DNA of 64,000 nucleotides from Psychrobacillus sp. BL-248-WT-3 (GTDB taxonomy: Bacteria; Bacillota; Bacilli; Bacillales_A; Planococcaceae), in contig NZ_JABAFC010000002.1 of assembly GCF_012843435.1 (NCBI RefSeq), forward strand, positions 1 to 64,000, read 5' to 3'. Positions within the stretch are counted from its first letter, which is position 1, and each line of letters starts with the position of its first letter. A program made the translations under genes and the position numbers. The notes beneath the pieces were generated by a model, which searched no databases, had not been told where the DNA came from, and was given only the letters and a program-made list of their open reading frames with translations. Of this stretch, positions 1-11,579 are shown one piece after another.

Positions 1-266
1 TTCATTCCGGACACGTCCTCTCTATTTATAGGATAGAGACTTAACTAACTTGTGTCCATACATCCATACTAGCATCACCTTGCATTATTTTATTGTTAAA
101 CTCAGTATTAAAATTTTTTACATCATTTATTAACTAACCCTGTAAGAAGAGAGGTGTTTCTCGAAAGATTACCGCATTTTCATTTTAAATGGAGTGGTGT
201 AGGAGAAATGTGAATTATTTTAATAGAAGGTAAATCCCTTGATGGTAGCTTGCCTATCTCCAATAA

Positions 267-1669
<1,403 letters not shown>

Positions 1670-1750
1670 TTAGTTGGAATTTAGGACTCATAAAGTTAGG
1701 GTGAAGTATGTAAAGATAACTTTTCAAAAAGATATTCCTTTTTGGAAAGA

Positions 1751-1822
1751 GCTCGGAACAAAACCCTCCTCTATGAAAAGCCGGTGAATTTTAAAGGAAG
1801 TAAAATTTCACCGCATTTAAAT
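1751..1822. repeat. Degenerate hairpin, possibly a decayed copy of the 34.3-kb repeat element
   Basis: The stretch GGAACAAAACCCTCCTC, then AAAAGCCGGTGAATTTTA and its near inverted copy AAAATTTCACCGC, follows the plan of the left end of the element at 34320-34657 (GGGACAAAACTCTCCTC, then an AAGCCTCGAAAATT hairpin). No terminal inverted repeat is left. The relationship is suggestive only; it could simply be a transcript-ending hairpin. Confidence 0.35.
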
Positions 1823-1875
1823 TTCGTTTATGCTAAGAGATTCTGGAGTATCCAACCATACTATGAATTGATGAA

Positions 1876-1908
1876 CTGAGATACGTACTTAATGTACGAT
1901 GTCTCGGT
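1876..1908. terminator. Stem-loop between the two collagen-like genes
   Basis: GAGATACGTAC, loop TTAAT, then GTACGATGTCTC form an imperfect stem with a small bulge. The T-rich tail is weak (GGTTTATTTG). It could end transcription of the first collagen-like gene. Confidence 0.35.
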
Positions 1909-1998
1909 TTATTTGATATAAATAAAAAATTTTAGGCAGATACCAAGAAGACGTCTTCTTGTTGCTATAGTTTGTCTACCTTTAAACGTAACAGAGGT

Positions 1999-2029
1999 CA
2001 TATTATAAACCATCTGAATAAAAAGGAGG
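1999..2029 (+). promoter_or_regulatory. Sigma-E/K-like -10 box and ribosome site of the second collagen-like gene
   Basis: CATATTATA (1999-2007) matches CATANNNTA. AAAGGAGG follows at 2022-2029, again after exactly 14 bases. The spacing shared with the upstream paralogue is strong evidence that this is the real initiation module. It means that the TTG-initiated reading frame extending back to 1972 begins upstream of its own promoter. Confidence 0.5.
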
Positions 2030-2037
2030 CAATTAAT

Positions 2038-3600
<1,563 letters not shown>

Positions 3601-3798
3601 AAAGAAAGACTCATTTCTTTAGGTCAGTGCCCATTAAGTCAAAGTGTTTTTATAAGAAAAAACAGTATCGTTTTAAAGGAAATATTGGAGTAAAGGTCTA
3701 TATTCTAATTTATATATTAACCTGCCAAAATTGATTGGATTATATAAAAGTAGGTCCTTTGTAAAAGATAAATCCCCTCCTAATTAAATTCTTGTATA

Positions 3799-3836
3799 AA
3801 AAGGTTAATCAGATTTTACTGGTTAACCTTATTTTA
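3799..3836 (+). terminator. Rho-independent terminator after the collagen-like genes
   Basis: AAGGTTAATCAG and CTGGTTAACCTT pair with one mismatch around an ATTTTA loop and are followed by ATTTTA. The rest of 3601-3984 holds nothing else I can support. Confidence 0.65.
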
Positions 3837-3984
3837 ATGAGAATTTTAGTTCTGAAATTTAATTCATCCTATATCTAACATTTTGTTGCCTGCAGGTTAA
3901 TTTTTTTAACTTAAGTTAACAATAAACCGTTTGAGGGTTATTCATGTGATTAGTACAATGAAGGTAAGGATGAAGGAGATGAGT

Positions 3985-5103
3985 ATGATGAGACTTACGA
4001 TTAGTCAAATACTTATAAAAAAAAGAGAAGAAAAAGCAATTACACAAGATGTCCTAGCAAAATTTATAGGTGTTTCCAAAGCCTCTATATCGAAATGGGA
4101 AACGGGTAAAACTTATCCAGATATAACACTTCTGCCGAAGCTTGCATCATTTTATAATATAACGATTGACGAACTGATTGGTTATGCACCGCAGTTAACG
4201 AAGGATGAGATAAAGAAACAATATCACGAGCTTGCTACAAAATTTAGTAAACAGGATTTTGATTTAGTATACGAGGAAAGCCAAAGTATAATTCAAAAGT
4301 ATTATGCATGCTTTCCCTTCTTACTGCAAATGGGTGTTCTTTATTTGAATCATTATATGCTCGCGCCAACGGAGGAAAAACAACAAGCTATTTTAGAAGA
4401 GACAGCTCAACTGTTTGTAAGGATTAAGCAAGAAAGTGATGATGTTTGGCTTAATAAACAGGCAAATTCGTTACAAGCAGTCATTTATTTATTATTAAAG
4501 AAACCTGAAGAAGTACTGTCTTTGTTAGGGGATACGTTACGCCCTGCTGTTGGCGATGAAATTGTACTATCTAATGCCTTTCAAATGATGGGTGATGTAG
4601 AGCAAGCAAAACGCACCTTACAAGTGAATATGTATCAAAGCTTATCAAGTCTAGCAGGAACTGCTCATTCATATATGTTATTAAATATTGACGATCAAGA
4701 GAAATTCGAAGAAACCATTCTGCGCATGGAAGGGATTACTTCTATTTTTGGATTAAAGGAATTGCATCCGAATATCGTGTTGCAGTTTTACTATGCAGCT
4801 GCCCAAGGATACGCAATGCAAGGAAATCGAGAGAAAACGTTGTACTGGTTGGAAAGATATATAGGGGTCTGCACGTCTAACATTTTTCCATTTACATTAC
4901 ATGGAGATAATTTTTTTACATTAATTGATGACTGGCTTGAAAATTTAGATTTAGGTATTAATGCAGTACGGGATGATGAAGTGATTAAAGAAAGTATGCT
5001 GCAAAGCGTATGCGCACAACCGGCGTTTGGTTTTATTCAAGAGGATCCTTTATATAAATTGCTTGTCGAAAATTTAAAATTTTCATTAGGAGGAAAAAAG
5101 TAA
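3985..5103 (+). CDS. XRE-family transcriptional regulator with helical (TPR-like) sensor region
   Basis: Helix-turn-helix of the Xre/Cro type at residues about 5-66 (TQDVLAKFIGVSKASISKWETGK), followed by about 300 residues of helical repeats without a known catalytic motif. Families built this way often sense a peptide or protein through TPR-like repeats. Start: the frame opens at TTG 3931, but AAGGAG at 3973-3978 sits 6 bases before ATG 3985 and 9 before ATG 3988. It runs into the next gene with no gap (TAA then ATG), so it is probably the first gene of the yxlEFG-like operon and its regulator. In Bacillus subtilis the equivalent transporter genes are in the sigY operon instead. Confidence 0.8.
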   Translation: MMRLTISQILIKKREEKAITQDVLAKFIGVSKASISKWETGKTYPDITLLPKLASFYNITIDELIGYAPQLTKDEIKKQYHELATKFSKQDFDLVYEESQSIIQKYYACFPFLLQMGVLYLNHYMLAPTEEKQQAILEETAQLFVRIKQESDDVWLNKQANSLQAVIYLLLKKPEEVLSLLGDTLRPAVGDEIVLSNAFQMMGDVEQAKRTLQVNMYQSLSSLAGTAHSYMLLNIDDQEKFEETILRMEGITSIFGLKELHPNIVLQFYYAAAQGYAMQGNREKTLYWLERYIGVCTSNIFPFTLHGDNFFTLIDDWLENLDLGINAVRDDEVIKESMLQSVCAQPAFGFIQEDPLYKLLVENLKFSLGGKK

Positions 5104-5316
5104 ATGGAGAGCAACATGTCAACATTAATAGAATATTTACCATTTTTATTACCACTGATTATTATTCAGTTTGGATTGGCCATCTTTGCAGTAGTTCATG
5201 TAATAAAGCACCCGACATATCGGTTTGGTAATCAGGTGATGTGGATTATAGTAGTACTCTTCTTTCAATTTATTGGTCCTGTTATTTATTTCGTATTTGG
5301 ACGGGGTGATAAATAA
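5104..5316 (+). CDS. yxlE: Small membrane protein, PLDc_N domain (YxlE-like)
   Basis: 70 residues with two membrane helices: LPFLLPLIIIQFGLAIFAVV, then MWIIVVLFFQFIGPVIYFVF ending in FGRGDK. This is the phospholipase-D-like N-terminal membrane domain on its own. AGGAGG at 5089-5094 gives a 9-base spacing to ATG 5104. It is followed by an ABC ATPase and permease, the same order as yxlE-yxlF-yxlG of B. subtilis, where YxlE is reported to act as a negative regulator of SigY. A role here is inferred from order only. Confidence 0.75.
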   Translation: MESNMSTLIEYLPFLLPLIIIQFGLAIFAVVHVIKHPTYRFGNQVMWIIVVLFFQFIGPVIYFVFGRGDK

Positions 5317-6234
5317 ATGTCCATTGTTGAAGTGAAAGGACTGAAGAAGCAATTCGCAGATAAAAAAGTAATTGATGATATTTCATTTACAGTTGAAGAG
5401 AATCGAGTCTTTGGCTTTCTTGGCAGAAATGGTTCAGGAAAAACGACTACAATGAAAATGTTATTAGGTTTACTACAACCAGATGAAGGTAATTTAAATA
5501 TTTGTGGAGAATTGGTTCGTTTTGGTGAGACGAAAACCAATAAATACGTTGGGTTTTTACCAGATGTTCCAATGTTTTATCCCTTTATGACTGCGAGAGA
5601 ATACCTTCTATTATGTGGTGAAATTACTGGTTTAAAGCAACCATATACGAAGCAGAAAAGCGAGGAATTGTTAGATCTTATTGGATTGGCTAACGAATCT
5701 GGTAGGATTGGTACTTATTCAAGAGGGATGAAGCAACGTCTAGGAATTGCGCAAGCACTTTTAAATGAGCCTAAATTATTAATTTGTGATGAACCAACCT
5801 CAGCATTGGATCCAATTGGTCGAAAACAGATACTAGACATCTTACATGAAGTAAAGCAGAAAACAACGGTTATTTTTTCAACACATGTATTATCTGATGT
5901 GGAACGTATTTGTGACGATATTGCTGTGTTACATGAAGGTAAAATTGTGATGGCGGGAGATCTACAAGCTATAAAAAGGCAGTATCAATCTGATCTATTG
6001 CATATTCAATTTGGAACAGAGGATGATAAAAACAAATTTTGTGGCTTATCAAGTATTCAAAATTTGTTGAATGATAGTAATTTTAAAGAGGAGAAAATGA
6101 ATCTGCAATTTAAACATACCCATTTTACAGAGCAATTAGTTTTGCAAGCATTCCAGGAAGCGCAAGTTTTTCCACAAAAGTTAGAAAAAATGGAGCAATC
6201 ATTAGAAAATATATTTATGGATGTGGTTAAATGA
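5317..6234 (+). CDS. yxlF: ABC transporter ATP-binding protein (YxlF-like)
   Basis: Energises the adjacent permease. Walker A GRNGSGKTT at residues 36-44, signature YSRGMKQRLG at 134-143, Walker B LLICDEP at 154-160, followed by TSALDPIGR and the switch histidine in FSTHVLSD. The C-terminal 90 residues are a typical extension of ABC-2 type export ATPases. Stop and start overlap with the permease gene (ATGA), which suggests translational coupling. The substrate is unknown. Confidence 0.9.
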   Translation: MSIVEVKGLKKQFADKKVIDDISFTVEENRVFGFLGRNGSGKTTTMKMLLGLLQPDEGNLNICGELVRFGETKTNKYVGFLPDVPMFYPFMTAREYLLLCGEITGLKQPYTKQKSEELLDLIGLANESGRIGTYSRGMKQRLGIAQALLNEPKLLICDEPTSALDPIGRKQILDILHEVKQKTTVIFSTHVLSDVERICDDIAVLHEGKIVMAGDLQAIKRQYQSDLLHIQFGTEDDKNKFCGLSSIQNLLNDSNFKEEKMNLQFKHTHFTEQLVLQAFQEAQVFPQKLEKMEQSLENIFMDVVK

Positions 6235-6995
6235 AATCATTTCAAGCATTTATAAAAAAAGAATTAATGGAATCACATCGTACTTATAAATTGTGGATTA
6301 TAGTCACTATTTTTTTAGGTCTTGGCATTATGAGCCCGCTAACTGCAAAATTAATGCCTGTATTATTTGAACAGTTTATGCCAGCAGGAGTAGTAATGGA
6401 TATTCCAGAGCCAACTGCTCTCGACTCTTGGATACAGTTTTATAAAAATATTTCACAAATGGGTATTATTTTGTTCATTATTTTATTTAGCACCACATTA
6501 TCCTCAGAGTTATCAAAAGGTACCCTTATCCTTATGTTAACAAAAGGACTTTCAAGAAAAACAGTTATCTGGTCGAAAGCCACAGCTATATCACTTATAT
6601 GGACACTAAGCTATGCCCTTGCTTTTTGGACGACATTCGCATATACATCTTATTATTGGGATATGAGTACTGTTTCGCATTACTATTTTGCTGCTTTTTG
6701 TCTATGGTTATTTGGCGTTTTAATGATTGCTGTATTTTTGTTTGGAAATATCTTAGCAACATCAACATATATGCCGATGCTTTTTTCTGGAGTTGTATTT
6801 GTCGCATTATTACTACTAAATATGTTTGAGAAAACAGAAGCATACAACCCAATCCGGCTAGCAACGAATAATGTAGAATTATTAACCGGTGCTATGGGAA
6901 CAGAAGATTTTACAATGGTTATTTGGCTAACCGTTGTAAGTATTTTCATAATCCTTTTAAGTTCCATAGCTATTTTCAATAAAAAACAACTATAA
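6231..6995 (+). CDS. yxlG: ABC-2 type permease (YxlG-like)
   Basis: Membrane half of the exporter, with six predicted hydrophobic segments (for example LWIIVTIFLGLGIMSPL, MGIILFIILFSTTLSSEL, VIWLTVVSIFIILLSS). The SSELSKGTLILMLTKGLSR stretch is the conserved cytoplasmic loop of this permease class. ATG overlaps the stop of the ATPase. 254 residues, close to YxlG. No hairpin terminator is obvious directly after it. Confidence 0.85.
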   Translation: MKSFQAFIKKELMESHRTYKLWIIVTIFLGLGIMSPLTAKLMPVLFEQFMPAGVVMDIPEPTALDSWIQFYKNISQMGIILFIILFSTTLSSELSKGTLILMLTKGLSRKTVIWSKATAISLIWTLSYALAFWTTFAYTSYYWDMSTVSHYYFAAFCLWLFGVLMIAVFLFGNILATSTYMPMLFSGVVFVALLLLNMFEKTEAYNPIRLATNNVELLTGAMGTEDFTMVIWLTVVSIFIILLSSIAIFNKKQL

Positions 6996-7111
6996 TAACA
7001 GGTTTATGGGTGCAAGTCCTACACAAACCTCTTTTACCCAGATTCTCTCTTTTCTCCAATAATTATTTTTTGATTATGTAATAAATTACCTTATCCATAA
7101 TTTTTTTCTTA

Positions 7112-7142
7112 CATAATCTATAAGTATCAGGAGGAGAGGAGG
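7112..7142 (+). promoter_or_regulatory. Sigma-E/K-like -10 box and ribosome site of the YjcZ-type gene
   Basis: CATAATCTA (7112-7120) fits CATANNNTA. AGGAGG occurs twice, at 7129-7134 and 7137-7142; the second is 8 bases before the ATG. It is the third such box in the window placed directly before a sporulation-type gene. No clear -35. Confidence 0.45.
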
Positions 7143-7150
7143 AATAGTAA

Positions 7151-7270
7151 ATGTCTGGATATGAAAATCAAGGCGGAGGATCGGGTTACGGCAATAGCGG
7201 ATCAGGTTTCGTACTGCTTGTAGTGTTATTTATCCTACTTATTATTGTGGGAGCATCATTCATTTATTAG
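7151..7270 (+). CDS. YjcZ-family sporulation peptide (39 aa)
   Basis: MSGYENQGGGSGYG leads into one membrane helix (FVLLVVLFILLIIVGASFIY) at the C-terminus. This is the plan of the short YjcZ/YuzJ-type sporulation proteins of Bacillales. Function unknown; they are abundant small membrane peptides associated with sporulation. ATG is 8 bases after AGGAGG. Downstream, AGTTAGT-TAAT-ACTAACT (about 7271-7288) is a short stem. Confidence 0.85.
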   Translation: MSGYENQGGGSGYGNSGSGFVLLVVLFILLIIVGASFIY

Positions 7271-7403
7271 TTAGTTAATACTAACTAAGTTTAAAAAGTA
7301 AATCCCATTCTTAACCTTCTCTAAAAAAAATCGACTTTCTCTTCATTGAGTTAGTTGTTTTTTTTAGATGAAATCAAAAATATTACAAGAAAATAATAAA
7401 CAA

Positions 7404-7442
7404 AAAGCCGATGTCCTTAAATAGCGAGGAACATCGGCTTTT
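7404..7442 (-). terminator. Strong terminator of the Gln/Pro repeat gene
   Basis: AAAAGCCGATGT and ACATCGGCTTTT flank a loop, giving A/T runs on both sides. It works on the minus strand after the gene at 7445-7822 and could also stop transcripts from the left. Confidence 0.8.
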
Positions 7443-7444
7443 AA

Positions 7445-7822
7445 CTACCTAAACAAGCCTATAGCAGATCCTAATTGTCTCATCATGTTATATCCATTTT
7501 GTAAGGTAGTGGCGTGACCCGCAAGTGTGTTGATATGATTGGGCAGTCTTCCTAAAAAGCCTGGGGAAGAATTGTTGGAAGAAGGCTGGTTCCATCTATT
7601 ATCAAAAGGTTGCCCAAATGGTTGTCCCTGATTAGGGGGACCAAACTGTTGCCCCTGATTAGGTGGTCCAAATGGTTGCCCAAATGGTTGTCCTTGGTAA
7701 GGAGGTCCAAAAGGTTGCCCTTGGTAAGGAGGACCGAACTGTTGCCCTTGATAAGGAGGGCCAAACCCTTGTCTATAACCTGGAGGAAAGGATCTTCTTG
7801 GTACTGGTGAAAAAAGTGGCAT
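7445..7822 (-). CDS. Gly/Pro/Gln tandem-repeat protein, probably spore-associated
   Basis: 125 residues. After MPLFSPVPRRSFPPGYRQ come about seven copies of FGPPYQGQ(P/Q) or FGPPNQGQ, then a non-repeat tail (GFLGRLPNHINTLAGHATTLQNGYNMMRQLGSAIGLFR) that looks helical. It has an excellent ribosome site (AAGGAGGTG, 6 bases before ATG). The low-complexity head and helical tail recall Bacillus spore-coat-like proteins (YppG, VrrA/YqfQ types), but I cannot assign a family. The DNA repeat makes length variation likely. Confidence 0.7.
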   Translation of the reverse strand: MPLFSPVPRRSFPPGYRQGFGPPYQGQQFGPPYQGQPFGPPYQGQPFGQPFGPPNQGQQFGPPNQGQPFGQPFDNRWNQPSSNNSSPGFLGRLPNHINTLAGHATTLQNGYNMMRQLGSAIGLFR

Positions 7823-8021
7823 GTACTCACCTCCTTACAGAGTAAACCTATTTATAATATATGACAAAAAGTAATATGAACTTAGACTTTTATTAGAATG
7901 ATAAATGAGTTATTTTCTTAAGTCCCATCTAAAATGAACATGATTCATATTTATTTTTTTATATCTTAAGTGTAATAATTTGTATATAATTAACTCATAT
8001 AACTATATAAGGAAGTGGTTT

Positions 8022-8726
8022 ATGGACATTTTACATTACATCACTATTCTATTAAGTTGGTTAATCATTTTTGTATTTATACTTAAAATAGCTAAGAAGA
8101 AGGAAATCTCATGGAAAAATTGGCGACTGTATGTAGTTTTACTGCTTGGCTTATTTTCCATAGATTATACCTTTTCTTTTTTAGAACGAAAAATTTCTAT
8201 AGCCATTTTTCCGCTAGGCATGTGGATTTTATATATCTTTTTACACAAAAAAGAAGGAGCCTGGTTAAAGTACAGAACCTTTGCTTGGTTGGGTTTTTGG
8301 AGTAATTATTTGTTTTTAATGACGTATCTTTTTTCTTGGCCAATTTATTACTTGCTATATCCATCAGAAGATTTAGCAACCTATCTTAGTAATCCGGAAG
8401 AAGTAAGGGTTATTGCTATCCACCCAACTGCTAAAGAACAAAGTAAGGAAACGGGAGCACTTAAGAAAGAGTTACCTGAATTTAAGCGTGATGAATTTTT
8501 TACAGTGGAATGGTATAACGAAACCTATTTTAATAGTGATTCGACAAAAGCAAAAGAACGTTTTCCATACCTACTTGTAGATCACAAATCTAAGTGGGGA
8601 AGTGGGATAGAGTCAACTATCTATCTAGAAAAGGATGGTAAAGGGGTGCTAGTGTCTACTAGTAAAAACCAATACTATTTCCGTTCTGATCACTCCATTA
8701 TAAAGGGGGGCAGCAATGATGAATAA
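8022..8726 (+). CDS. Membrane protein of unknown function, first of a pair
   Basis: About 234 residues from ATG 8022 (AAGGAA 7 bases upstream); the frame is open from TTG 7980 but without a ribosome site. Four hydrophobic segments occupy the first 120 residues, followed by an outward or cytosolic soluble domain of about 110 residues (PEEVRVIAIHPTAKEQ... FFTVEWYNETYF... STIYLEKDGKGVLVSTSKNQYYF). I do not recognise the family. The next gene overlaps its last codons, so the two products are probably made together. Confidence 0.7.
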   Translation: MDILHYITILLSWLIIFVFILKIAKKKEISWKNWRLYVVLLLGLFSIDYTFSFLERKISIAIFPLGMWILYIFLHKKEGAWLKYRTFAWLGFWSNYLFLMTYLFSWPIYYLLYPSEDLATYLSNPEEVRVIAIHPTAKEQSKETGALKKELPEFKRDEFFTVEWYNETYFNSDSTKAKERFPYLLVDHKSKWGSGIESTIYLEKDGKGVLVSTSKNQYYFRSDHSIIKGGSNDE

Positions 8727-9459
8727 GAAATGGATAGTTATAGTTTCCTTTGCTGTAGTCATTGGAGTGGGTATTCTTTTCTTTGTTAATCGAGAGCCAA
8801 CACCCTTTTTGACCATGGAGGAGGTAACAGAAATACTAAATAGACAGGATATTAATAGTCCTGTGAAGGTATTAGATATAATAGATTTGGAAAAATCGTA
8901 CCGTTTTGTTCCTTTTATAACGGAGAGTGGTCAGAGGGGAATTAGTTATTGGGCTTTTAATCATTTCGAATGGAAGTTAGTCGCCTACGAGTGGAGCGAT
9001 CAATTAAAAGTATGGAAGCTAAGTCCGGATGATCCATCTAGCTATTATTTTGTCTGGCATTTTGAAGCGCAAGACGAAGTAACTCAGATGAATATACATT
9101 TATTACAGAACCGTTCGTATAGAGTGTCTGGAGATATTAGTATTTATACGCCAAGTATTCAGCTTCACAAAAATGTAAGCTTAATGAATAAAACATATGG
9201 AGTAATGCCTCTCCCAGAGGAATGGTATAAAATTATAACTGCTATTTCTTCTATCCAAGAAGATACTGTATTTGATTTTATGTCAAATCCACAGTCAACG
9301 TATTACTTTGGAAGACAGACACTAGATGAGCAGGGGCTTGATGCAAATTTAAAAAGAAATGAACGTAGCGCTAGTCAGTCAGGGCACTGGGTGGAAGAGC
9401 CGGATTATCAAATGGATTATGTAATAAGCATTTACGAAGAACAGCTAGAGCGTCCCTGA
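8716..9459 (+). CDS. Membrane-anchored/secreted protein of unknown function, second of a pair
   Basis: 247 residues. An N-terminal hydrophobic anchor (KKWIVIVSFAVVIGVGILFFV) precedes a soluble extracytoplasmic part rich in Trp and Tyr (SYWAFNHFEWKLVAYEWSDQLKVWKL). No lipobox cysteine. It starts at ATG 8716 inside the end of the upstream frame, behind AAAGGGGGGC. No known motif seen; it may work with the upstream membrane protein. Confidence 0.7.
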   Translation: MMNKKWIVIVSFAVVIGVGILFFVNREPTPFLTMEEVTEILNRQDINSPVKVLDIIDLEKSYRFVPFITESGQRGISYWAFNHFEWKLVAYEWSDQLKVWKLSPDDPSSYYFVWHFEAQDEVTQMNIHLLQNRSYRVSGDISIYTPSIQLHKNVSLMNKTYGVMPLPEEWYKIITAISSIQEDTVFDFMSNPQSTYYFGRQTLDEQGLDANLKRNERSASQSGHWVEEPDYQMDYVISIYEEQLERP

Positions 9460-9519
9460 TGAATAAATGAAATAGATCCACTTAAAGCAAATAAAGTAGC
9501 AAGTGTATAACTAATTAAA

Positions 9520-9562
9520 AGAGAGCTTATCCTGAACATTTTTTTCAGAATAAGCTCTTTTT
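9520..9562 (+). terminator. Terminator after the two-gene membrane operon
   Basis: AGAGCTTATCCTGAA and TTCAGAATAAGCTCT pair with one mismatch and are followed by TTTTTTA. Confidence 0.8.
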
Positions 9563-9683
9563 TATATTTGTCGGGAAGAAAAAAGCTATTCTTAAAATGG
9601 ACAAAGTTATGGAAGATATATCCTCATTCAGATTTTATTGTTTGATTATCTAAAAAGATGGGCTTATACTAACAAAGAATTCA

Positions 9684-9711
9684 AATTAAAGTACTCTAAT
9701 TAAAGTACTTT
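9684..9711 (+). promoter_or_regulatory. Direct-repeat operator candidate before the YhgE-like gene
   Basis: TTAAAGTACT occurs at 9686-9695 and 9700-9709 (period 14); each copy contains the small palindrome AGTACT. It lies about 55 bases before the export gene, whose downstream neighbour is a PadR regulator. The binding protein is a guess. Confidence 0.4.
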
Positions 9712-9764
9712 GTTTGAAGTTTAATTAAAAGTAAATATTATTTGAAAGAAGGAAATTAAAACAC

Positions 9765-10955
9765 ATGAAGTTTACACAATTTTTGAAAACAAAGGGAGCT
9801 ATTGCTTCCATTTTTATGGGGATATTTTATGCAGTTGCTATGCTGGGGATTTTTCTTCCAGGGTATACAGCGATCCCAGGTAACATCGATCAACTTCCAA
9901 TAGCCCTAGTCAATGAGGATGCCGGTGAATATGGCTCGGTGATTGCCGACCAATTAAAAGAAAGTTTACCATTTGAAGAGATTAAAACAGATTTGTCCAA
10001 TAAGAATGCGTTAGAACAGCTAGAGAAAAATGAAGTAACTCTAGTAATTCACATTCCTGAAAATTTCTCGGCAAACATGCAAAACGGAGAAGTATCATCC
10101 AGTATTGACTTCACTGTTAACGAAGTGGGTGCAACAGTTGTTTCTTCCTCCATGACGTCTATTGTCACGGAGATAAACAATCAGTTAAGCGCTCAGTTTT
10201 CTCAGCAGACCGCAAAGGGAGTGTTAATGAACTTTAATGTTCCTGAAGACCAAGCTGCTGCAATGGCAGAAACGATTGAAACATCTTATGTTGGAAACGT
10301 AGTAACGATCAATGACATCCCGGATGGTATGCATAACAACATGCTTCCGATGTTCTTAACAATGGCAGGTTATGTAGGGGCAATGATTGCAGCAATGCAA
10401 TTAGTAGCTTCCTTCAAGGAGAGTCGCGGAAAAGCGAGCAAAACTCGTTTATTCGTTTACGTGCAATTGACTGCATTAATGATTGCCGTACTTGCGGCTC
10501 TTGCAGCAATGGGGATTACCTATCTAGTAAATGAACCTAGTGGAGATTTATTTTTAGGTCTTTTTGGTCAGCAAGTTTTAAACTATATGGTAGCATTTAA
10601 CTTTACGGCAATGTTTATATTCCTTGTTGGGGAGGGTGGTATGATTCTGAACATACCAGTCCTACTAGTACAGACCATTGCAAATGGAGCAACCATTACA
10701 AGAGACATGATGTATGGACCGTACGAGTGGGTAAGCTATATTTCCCCAATGTATTACTCTGTACAAGCATACTGTGCTAATATGTATGGAGGTATTAGCC
10801 CAACACCTTATGTATGGGGCATGATTGCGGTCGGTTTAGGAGCAATGTTAATAAATATGCTGCTTGTAGCCTTTGTCCATAAACCAGTTCCAATAGAAAA
10901 AACTTCAATAAGCGAAACAAAGGAAGTTGTGAATAATACTGAAATTACTGCATGA
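9765..10955 (+). CDS. YhgE/Pip-type ABC-2-like membrane export protein
   Basis: 396 residues: an N-terminal membrane helix, a large external domain of about 180 residues (LPIALVNEDAGEYGSVIADQL is the typical opening of YhgE/Pip and DUF3533 proteins), then five helices in the C-terminal half as in ABC-2 permeases. No ATPase gene is adjacent. Family members move drugs, lipids or secreted proteins (for example Pip, YhgE, EsaA-like). The PadR regulator directly downstream suggests an inducible efflux function. GAAGGAAA precedes the ATG. Confidence 0.8.
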   Translation: MKFTQFLKTKGAIASIFMGIFYAVAMLGIFLPGYTAIPGNIDQLPIALVNEDAGEYGSVIADQLKESLPFEEIKTDLSNKNALEQLEKNEVTLVIHIPENFSANMQNGEVSSSIDFTVNEVGATVVSSSMTSIVTEINNQLSAQFSQQTAKGVLMNFNVPEDQAAAMAETIETSYVGNVVTINDIPDGMHNNMLPMFLTMAGYVGAMIAAMQLVASFKESRGKASKTRLFVYVQLTALMIAVLAALAAMGITYLVNEPSGDLFLGLFGQQVLNYMVAFNFTAMFIFLVGEGGMILNIPVLLVQTIANGATITRDMMYGPYEWVSYISPMYYSVQAYCANMYGGISPTPYVWGMIAVGLGAMLINMLLVAFVHKPVPIEKTSISETKEVVNNTEITA

Positions 10956-10999
10956 TTTTGCTACAATGAATATAATTCTGCCAAAGGAGCGGTACTATA

Positions 11000-11539
11000 A
11001 TGGCAATTCAAATATATATATTGGGCAAATTAATGCAGGATAATAACTATCCATATAAGTTAAAAAAAGAGCTTTCAGAGCCAATTCCCTTAGATCAATT
11101 AGGGGGAGTGACAGAAAGTAAGCTATATTATCATTTTGAATCTTTGGTAAAACAAGGACTGATTGAACCGGTAGAAATTATTAAGGAAGAGCACCGACCC
11201 GATAAACAAGTATTTGCGATAACTAAGAAAGGTAAAGCTGCTTTACCACAAAAAATTTATCAATTATTTGAGAATACAGATACAATTAGCGGGATGGTCA
11301 TCGCTCTAGCAAATATAGAATATGTTGATCGCGAAAAAGTAATTGAGATACTTGAAAAGAAAATAACGCTTCTCAAGGAACGATGGGATAACATAAAAAA
11401 CTTAGAAAACCAAGTGCAGTTAACAGAGAAGAAAGAGCATTTAGTCAATTATCTTGGAGAATATTTTTCAGATAAGAACGATCATACCTCGCATTGGATC
11501 GAGGAGTTAATTAGACGTATTAAAAGCAATGAAATATAA
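11000..11539 (+). CDS. PadR-family transcriptional regulator
   Basis: 179 residues. N-terminal winged helix (IYILGKLMQDNNYPYKLKKEL ... SKLYYHFESLVKQGLIEP...KQVFAITKKGKAAL), followed by a C-terminal helical region with a coiled coil (EKVIEILEKKITLLKERWDNIKNLENQ). PadR proteins repress efflux or stress genes and respond to small molecules; the target is probably the gene upstream. AAAGGAG lies before ATG 11000. The gap to the upstream gene is 44 bases, so one transcript is likely. Confidence 0.85.
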   Translation: MAIQIYILGKLMQDNNYPYKLKKELSEPIPLDQLGGVTESKLYYHFESLVKQGLIEPVEIIKEEHRPDKQVFAITKKGKAALPQKIYQLFENTDTISGMVIALANIEYVDREKVIEILEKKITLLKERWDNIKNLENQVQLTEKKEHLVNYLGEYFSDKNDHTSHWIEELIRRIKSNEI

Positions 11540-11579
11540 GAGGGTTATTCAGCTAATTCGATAGCTGAATGACCCTTTT
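11540..11579 (+). terminator. Terminator after the padR-like gene
   Basis: AGGGTTATTCAGCT and AGCTGAATGACCCT pair around an AATTCGAT loop, followed by TTTTGTATTTTT. Confidence 0.85.

Noticed and set aside
1972-2037. TTG 1972 as the start of the second collagen-like protein
   Set aside because: It has no ribosome site and lies upstream of the -10 box that, with the spacing shared by the first gene, marks the likely promoter.
6995-7060. GGGTGCAAGTCC-like text after yxlG, considered as a structured RNA
   Set aside because: No supporting stems or conserved core could be drawn; treated as ordinary spacer.
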